This document shows positions 57,517 to 64,000 of a DNA stretch of 64,000 nt, in pieces. This DNA is from Siphonodentalium dalli. Taxonomy: Eukaryota; Mollusca; Scaphopoda; Gadilida; Siphonodentaliidae. Under the pieces are notes generated by a model. The model made no database searches. It had not been told where the DNA came from and was given only the letters and a program-made list of their open reading frames with translations. The stretch covers positions 155,813,577-155,877,576 of the forward strand of contig CP136065.1 of NCBI GenBank assembly GCA_032622095.1. The letters run 5' to 3'. The position numbers and the translations under genes are program-made. Each line of letters begins with the position of its first letter. Positions within the stretch are counted from its first letter, which is position 1.

Positions 57517-58907
57517 CCCACGGTAAACACAATGGGCGGAGGCCTATTCTACGCCGGGCCCACATAGGGGCGTATGGTTTGTGAGCTGTACTAACGCAGT
57601 TACTTAAACTGTGTTCCCGAAAGTCTGGGGCCCATCGGAAGTTTGCTTACAGTTCGTTATAATTTTCTTTGGAACGTAAACAATTTTTCTCTTACAAAAA
57701 TCGTGGCAGACATGAAAACTAAAGTCATTTAGAACGAGATTTCAAACCATGTGTACCCGTCAGCATATTTTCAAAACATATATACCCTGCAGCACACTTT
57801 TTGGTGAGAGTGACGCCTTGAGCCACATTATATATACGTGAGACGAACGCTCTTTACGGTTTTCCATAACAGTGAACGCACTTTATTGTACCATGCCGAA
57901 GAAGGGATCTGCAGCACGACAAACCGAGCAGTTGCTATGTTTAATTTGACGTTATAGAAGGGTTAAAGATGCCCCATCGTATATAATACCAAAATAAATC
58001 AATAAATCCTAGATCAATTATCTGCGAACACTATACTTGCAATCAAATTCAACCATTGTAATGTCATTCGTAACAGACATGCATCTCGGAACCCCCAATA
58101 AATTAAAAACAATACATTTATGATGCTAATACGTAGAACTGCTCATGGGACGTAAACAAGTTATAATACCAGTACATACTTTACGATGGTCATGAGTTGA
58201 CCCATTATGTGAGGCAACTGGAAGTACCGAGGCCGATACCCAACATATTAAAAAAAACGTATATTGCCATGTCACTGTTCAGACGAATATAAATCAAACA
58301 GACAATATGCGTGTCATAAGGTATTGGATTAATAATCTGTGGTCAGTTCTGCGCAATATGATTCCACGAACCTATAAGATCTTACAAAGCCTGACCTTTT
58401 TACACAGAAAGCAAAATAAATTAATCATTTAAACGAATTGTCGCTGCCCCACTCTTGAGTCAGCTCATGACTGCACGATGATACACAAACAGTAGGGTAA
58501 GTCGATATTGTTTCCATTTATGCGAGGTGTCACTAAATAAATAACATGGTATTCAAAAAATGTTCAAGGTCTCGCATAATACAGTCCTGAAGAAGAGAAC
58601 GGCTTATCTGGTCAATAGTTGTTTTGTTTATGACCCGCGGTGTCAGACTTAGAAGTGCGTATGGCAACGCAGATACTATATAGTTAGAGCCTGTGTTCTA
58701 CAATAAAGAGGCACTTAATGCCAACGTGGTGTCTCTGACTATGTAGAGAGCACTAGCGATACATTAATATTGAATTTTATAGGCAATAAAATGGGGAGCA
58801 GCTTAAATATATCCCGCTAATAAATGTGTCCATCAGCTGATAGAAAAGTCACTTAAATCAACAGGAAACGTTTCCCATTTATTCTACCACAGGTTAAACC
58901 ACGCGGT
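57517..58907. other. No recognised feature
   Basis: AACGCTCTTTACGG at 57846 and AACGCACTTTATTG at 57875 are copies of the dispersed word. Otherwise unique AT-rich sequence. Confidence 0.45.
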
Positions 58908-58911
58908 TTAA

Positions 58912-59110
58912 CCCTTTTCTATACTAAATGGATTCTCCAACTCAGTCACAAAAGTATACATTTGAATGGCCTATTGTTCATCTGGAGGGGGGTTCAGGAA
59001 AAATAAGCAGACGACAGGAGTCCTATTTATAGCATGGACATGTTCAGACCTATGATCGTTTGTTGAACTTATTATCTGAACATTTCCTAAAGGATAACAA
59101 CTCAAAATAG
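58912..59110 (+). mobile_element. piggyBac-like MITE family 1, right end lost
   Basis: TTAA (58908-58911) then CCCTTTTCTATACTAAATGG, GCAGACGACAGGAGTCC, TCGTTTGTTGAACTTATTAT, CTGAACATTTCCTAAAGGAT, matching 12485-12754 in order and orientation. No right terminus found. Confidence 0.75.
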
Positions 59111-60754
59111 AAACACCAGGGACCGCAATAGAATTAAGTTTCACATTAAGATAACTTTTTGCGCTATCCCTATTGGTTCCAGGTCACATGACTATTTCTA
59201 TTCTTCTACATATTACTGCCACAAAATGAATCTAATATCGTAACTACCACCTCATTGAAAAGATAAATTAAATCATAGGATAATTCATATATTCCACAAA
59301 AATCACAAGAAATCCCTATTATATCATTAAAGAAGCCATTACATATTTCCTTATCTGTCACTAGTGGTGAATAGGCGCGTGCTTCCCACCAACTTGGAAT
59401 CGCACCAACAAAATGACTTTGTATTGATTTAGGCGGATTAATACTATTTCGAAAAGCCGTGTATGACACCAACACCAGACAAATAAAAATGATTGATTTG
59501 TTCATTAAAATTAAATTCTTGGCCAGCTTCGTTGCCCTAACGAAAATAGACACAAAAACAAAGAGGCAAATTGGGGGACTATATTTTCCGTCGCTAGCCC
59601 GAGCGCGCAATACTCTCGTATACGGCTGTGAAGCGTCTCAGCCAACGATGTATCTGTATGCATTTAAAAAAAAGAAATTCAAGAATTTTGTTTAGCATAA
59701 AGCTCTAGTTTTTTATGTGATATACAAGATCGTCAACTCGTTATGTTTGGATAGAAGATTTATTTGAAACTAGTTTGTTAAATTTGATTCACAACTCGTC
59801 TACTACTCGATATATTGTATGAAATTGTATACATACTTGCAGTATGTGTAATATATTTCTATCATGTTGACCTAATAATCTAGCAGTACATCTTGATATT
59901 TATCTTTCCAACGGCATATAATATAGAATACGATATATATATATATATATATAATGCAATTTGCACACCCTTGGTTCATATACATTGGCTGTCTTAGTGT
60001 AACTTCATACGACTGCGATTTTTAAACGCACGTGCAATAAAAATTGTGGCCGACAAACGCAGAATATCCTCACACGGTTGCGATTTAATGTCGCATGTGG
60101 AAAAAACTTGTGCGGCGAAGTTATCCACGTACGTGATCGAGCATGATATAGCATGTAATTAAGTTGTAACAAGTTTCCCTACACATATGAATACAATTTC
60201 AACTAATGTTTGCCAAAGCGTAATTATTTGTCTTTGTTTAGTTATTTTAAAAACTGGATTTTGGATATCACCAACACCACGCCGGTGTGACGCGACGGCA
60301 TACAGGCTATACTGTATACCTTGATTAGTTCAGTCATCTGCGAAAGCGGTATAGTGTTGTATTGTTGATCTATTCTTTATTGACAAGTTTTGTCATGTCT
60401 GCAAATGTCCGGACAGCTCGTCATGGAACTCCAACATTGTATAGAAGGTATGCACAAATCAATCAACAAGTCTTCCTTTATCCGTCGTCATTCTTGACGA
60501 CCTTGAGCGGTGTGGCAGGTTCCTCCAATTATCCGCCATTTTGACTTTGAGTTCACATGATCACCGTCAGACCTCGCGACATCTCCAAGGAGACGAGCCG
60601 ATTTTCGCAGCTGAAATCGAACATATTTGATACCCACGATCTTGACGTGTGAATGACGTGAGCTTCCGCAGTACTGCTACCCACGTAAACGCAGTCGTGT
60701 GAAGTTACAATTAGAGTCTATTCCCGTCTGGGTGTAGTCGCGGCAATTTTGAGG
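59111..60754. other. No recognised gene; AT microsatellite
   Basis: (AT)n at 59933-59953. A 134-codon minus frame (59206-59610) has a hydrophobic segment but no recognisable domain, and such a length is expected by chance in this much DNA. Confidence 0.45.
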
Positions 60755-61348
60755 ACCGATTGGTCATCTCCTGTTTAAACCTCAAGAGGATAAATCTATA
60801 TTAACGGTCAAGTTAAACCAGAGTCTTAAATCATACCACAGTGACCCAAATGACAAAACACAAGCCAACACAATGGCTCTGCAGAACTCGGCCTCAATAT
60901 ACGTGAATTGAACAGTTCGTGTACGCTTGTCGTCGCCTAGCTGAACTCAATTGTGCAAGACAAAATCCACACCGACACCCATGCATGATAGACACACCCT
61001 CGGTTGGGAAAGGACTGAGACGCCATCTCAGGTCTGGTTAAACTATACCGAGTTATGAAACTTCTGTTGGACCGTCGATGTACATGTATATATGGTTTAG
61101 TGTGTTGTTTTATTGTTATAACATGATCGATAAATATATGTTCCATATCTTAATTATCATAGTTTCCACTGTCGATATAGAACGCAACGATTCGCTTTTT
61201 AGCATATATACAATTACGATAGGTCAGCTCGACGAAAAAGAGACAACACAGCTATACACCGAGGCGAAACAGAAGTTGACGAATCCGTCACCAATATAGC
61301 CCATCGGTCCGTCTCGAGTTTAAACTATGGTTTAGCTGTCAACTTGCC
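60755..61348 (+). repeat. Element with TTTAAACC words, copy 2
   Basis: Left end GGTCATCTCCTGTTTAAACC, right end TATGGTTTAGCTGTCAACTT. Co-linear with 47790-48560 but shorter and diverged. Confidence 0.55.
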
Positions 61349-61352
61349 TTTT

Positions 61353-61571
61353 AACCCTTCCATGCCGTGACTGGAGCGTCCTGAATGCTGCGAAAACCCT
61401 GTGCCAATGCATTCTCTGATATATGCGAGTCGCCCAAATGGAATGCATTGGCCTAACAATATTTACCTTCGTCTTGTAAGACAGTGCATTATCTTATATA
61501 TGCGAGGCTCCCTATGGGCACTGGGACATGGTATTTAATGTTGCACCAGCGCAGCTCCAGTCATGAAACGG
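61353..61571. mobile_element. piggyBac-like MITE family 4, short copy
   Basis: TTAA at 61349-61352 and 61572-61575. Left CCCTTCCATGCCGTGACTGG and right CTCCAGTCATGAAACGG are inverted with a small indel. The interior repeats GTGCCAATGCATTCTCTGAT and GTGCATTATCTTATATATGC. Confidence 0.8.
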
Positions 61572-61727
61572 TTAAATCGATGGGTTTCATTGGACCGGAT
61601 ATAAAGTGCAGACGACGAACCGGACCATTCTCATTCTATTCACGGAACGCTAACCGGGCATCTCGCACACCAGCGCGATCAAACTTGATGAATGCGATAC
61701 ACCGCTATATCAGGAGTGTCACTTCCC

Positions 61728-61815
61728 CCTTTTGGTACCCGCGACTATGGCCATTTCCATCCGGTAAGCGGGATTCATACCCCGCTGTTATTCGGTACCC
61801 ATACCCCGTCTTAAA
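61728..61815 (+). repeat. Dispersed repeat, copy B (partner 2449-2545)
   Basis: CTTTTGGTACCCGCGACTAT through CGTCTTAAA; see the partner entry for the alignment. Confidence 0.55.
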
Positions 61816-62664
61816 TGATATTCAAATAAAAGAGCCAGGACGCAACTGAGATGACTTCTATAGCCCGTTGTTATCCTTGTTCGGGTCTCGTTCTGTGAAG
61901 CGGGATTTGTTTGCCAGTGAAGTGATGCAAATAGCTGGTATTGAATGTGCTGGTCACCATCCAGGTAAAGGCTTGCTCAGCTACGATCACCGCTGGCCAC
62001 TGCCATCTATATACAGATGTCTGAACAAATATCAGGGTACTACCTGTGTCTGGAACACCAATGGACTCTCATCCCAAAATGAATATACGTCACATTAGCT
62101 CGATGGCATAATGCACTATTATCAACATTATACCATCCATTATACCTCAATTTGAACTAATTAGAGCTATTATACCCCATTAGCTGGCCATTAACGTACC
62201 ACCAAATATAATCAATTTTTACACCATGCTCCGTAATGTGTTATTTTTCCATTGCGGTAAATGCATTATTTAGATGTGACTGCACAAATTATATTTCGCA
62301 CTCTCATTTCCTCACGTTAATTTTCAGTCACCTTTTCAAACAATAAAGGAAATTCAAATGGCAGATATGTTTTAATCTATCAGATCAACGTTTCTGGAAT
62401 TCCGATGAAAATCCAATTTCTAGGAATACGTAGGCAGATATCCCAAGGTGACGCAACATTATTCAAATTAACTTAGTTTGATTGACAGGGAAATAATCTT
62501 ATCCATCTCACAAACCTTCCACTGGTGATATCTGACCGTATTCTGACGCGACAGCTTGTTCCCCACTAATACTACTGAATAATACACAAAACAACAGGCA
62601 CAAGTTTAGGGTTGTCCAATTATAAATAACCTAGACATCGCGGTTTTAACTTTAATTATACACC
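61816..62664. other. No recognised feature
   Basis: The frame 61868-62098 is not recognised. Several TTATACC/ATTAGCT words around 62120-62190 give mild local repetition. Confidence 0.4.
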
Positions 62665-62668
62665 TTAA

Positions 62669-63060
62669 CCCTTTGAACCCTGGCTCCCCGCAACGATCGA
62701 CACACTGACCCAGTGGTATTTTTTATATTGTGGCCAGTGTTTAGATGAATGGTGTTTTTTTATGTTCAAGTGGAGTCACATTTCTGAAACTTTAGATGTA
62801 TGTTCCCCATGGATTATTTTACGATCTGGTTACATTGGCACGTGGTCACTCCCTGGTGACGGTTGCTAGGCATCTACCCGTATTGAAAGTAAAATACAAT
62901 TATAGCTTTTACGGACGTAATTCAGCCCAAGGAAATTGCGTTTTTGATGCAGTCAACACCCTATTGTGAAATTTGAGATATATCTGGCCAGAAGTCTGAT
63001 CCTAACTTGTATTTAATGGTAGCAACGGTTGCTAAGCAATTACCCCAAATGATCGAATGA
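62669..63060 (+). mobile_element. One-ended TTAA-CCC element candidate
   Basis: TTAA (62665-62668) followed by CCCTTTGAACCCTGGC has the form of a piggyBac-like left end. No GGGTTCAAAGGG-TTAA right end is found, so the extent is uncertain. GGTTGCTAGGCATCTACCC (62868) and GGTTGCTAAGCAATTACCC (63027) repeat inside. Confidence 0.4.
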
Positions 63061-63178
63061 CACCACTGCCCTGTGAATCCAAAGGACATATCCGTACGTC
63101 CCGCCCACCTGTATCTGCATGGTTACTATTACTACACACCACAAGCCATCTCAATTTCGCTACATCGTCAGTGCTGAA

Positions 63179-63352
63179 ATGGCTTCCGATGAGAACGGAT
63201 CTTGTGTTTCAAGTTCGCTTTTAAATGTTCCAGACGATATCAATGTTTGTTATTTACCCGACATTGATAAGTTATCAAAAAGGGCACAAGAAAAGGGGCT
63301 TAATTATTATACCCAGGGATATATTCATGACATTAGAACGAGAACTATACAT
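63179..63352 (+). pseudogene. SWIM/YqaJ-associated family protein, N-terminal exon-like segment
   Basis: The ATG at 63179 (context GAAATGG) starts MASDENGSCVSSSLLNVPDD. The frame continues with CYLPDIDKLSKRAQEKGLNY and GYIHDI, wording I associate with the N-terminus of large SWIM-zinc-finger/YqaJ-nuclease-like proteins common in marine invertebrates. A possible GT donor lies at 63353 (CAT-GTAATA). The frame also extends upstream to 63119. Between here and 63742 no sequence matches the expected first half of the SWIM finger (C-x-C), so at least one exon is missing, outside the window or lost. Confidence 0.5.
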
Positions 63353-63742
63353 GTAATATTATTTCTAATCAGTCACACGCCATCTAGTTTCACTTGACAA
63401 AATCATGTTAGTCGTTGCCATGTTTGTTTTGTTGTTTTTTCTAAATAAAATGGATAATATTCGTGTTAAATTGGTGCTCCCAGTATTTTCGAATGATTTG
63501 GTTTGTCCAGGGTCCCATATATGTACGCTACATGTGTAAATGTAGTCAATGCACAACGCAATAGACAAATTTAACATGCATTGATGATTTTTTGAATAAT
63601 ATTAGTGCACGTGCAAGTATTTCCGAAAAGTATAGAATTAATACTCACATGAACATGTCCTCCGATTATCGGTAAAATTTATGCTTATTTATTTTGTTAT
63701 TACAGAATGTTACAGTGGATATCTCTGTCTCTTTTATTTTAG

Positions 63743-63945
63743 GTTAGTTGGAATGTGCTCTCATGTTATTGGATTGATAAAACACTTCAGGGTTTGAAGT
63801 TACACAACATTCCATCTGCTCCCGAACATCTTAGTTGCACAAGTGTTCCTCAACAATGGCATGTCCCACGACAAACGAAAATACAACCGGTTTATTCAAG
63901 TATCATTAATGACCCATTTGTTGTCATTGTTCAATTTTATTACCA
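63743..63945 (+). pseudogene. SWIM zinc-finger second half and following conserved segment, frameshifted
   Basis: After TCTCTTTTATTTTAG (acceptor-like), frame one reads GMCSHVIGLIK, carrying the C-x-H half of a SWIM finger (CxC...CxH). One base is missing near 63782, after which the neighbouring frame reads LQGLKLHNIPSAPEHLSC and SVPQQWHVPRQTKIQPV, the block that follows the SWIM finger in this family (Leu-Pro-Gln-x-Trp-H-x-Pro-Arg-Gly-like). The family is thought to include a YqaJ-type nuclease domain further downstream, beyond this window. The frameshift and lack of an upstream C-x-C exon suggest a decayed copy, though a sequencing error cannot be excluded. Confidence 0.6.
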
Positions 63946-64000
63946 GTGATTAGTATTTACGCAAGCACACAGTGAAATTAATAGTATCATACTTCCTGTC

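Noticed and set aside
59206-59610. 134-codon minus-strand frame with a hydrophobic segment
   Set aside because: No recognisable domain or splice context; a frame this long is expected a few times by chance in this amount of sequence.

Overview
The window looks like intergenic or intronic DNA from an animal with an AT-rich, repeat-dense genome, most likely a lophotrochozoan and probably a mollusc. The evidence is indirect. Long open frames are almost all broken reverse transcriptases of non-LTR retrotransposons (LINEs). Small non-autonomous DNA transposons (MITEs) and fold-back elements are dense. Two repeat signatures resemble ones I associate with molluscs: an AATAAACTCACTCACTC tail near 33.5 kb and a TTAACGTCGTTTTAGCAACA-type repeat near 56.6 kb. 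There is no operon structure, rRNA, convincing tRNA gene or CRISPR array. I see no intact host protein-coding gene. 

Layout. 0-12 kb: sparse repeats, a tRNA-like SINE next to a LINE 3' fragment (6.5-7.1 kb), a TA-flanked MITE built of GCGATATT/GCGCGC words (9.4-9.9 kb) and a short broken stretch that reads like protein (10.2-10.55 kb). 12-17 kb: a TTAA-flanked MITE, then two near-identical 650-bp MITEs in direct orientation inside sequence carrying nine copies of a GCGTTTGGGTAATGACG word. 17-24 kb: a deleted CR1/L2-like LINE and a nearly full-length but dead two-ORF LINE. 24-33 kb: two large inverted-repeat elements (24.16-27.21 and 30.39-33.13 kb) around a cluster of TTAA-flanked MITEs. 33-43 kb: two related LINE copies (34.1-36.8 and 40.7-43.2 kb); the second sits inside a MITE whose uninterrupted sister is 0.9 kb upstream. 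43-52 kb: a piggyBac-like MITE of nested palindromes, a 49-bp minisatellite, further copies of earlier MITE families, one more LINE 3' fragment and poly-C tracts. 52-55 kb: a tandem duplication of an 1,140-bp unit. 55-64 kb: more MITE copies, a possible single transmembrane exon on the minus strand (56.8 kb) and, at the right edge, a broken gene fragment of the SWIM zinc-finger/YqaJ-associated family. 

How the parts relate. LINEs supply the only recognisable enzymes (endonuclease, reverse transcriptase), and every copy is truncated or frameshifted. The MITEs carry no transposase, so they must have been moved by enzymes encoded elsewhere: piggyBac-like for the TTAA families, Tc1/mariner-like for the TA families. 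Nesting gives relative ages: MITE first, LINE second at 40.5-43.2 kb. All identifications come from reading the sequence; no database search was possible.
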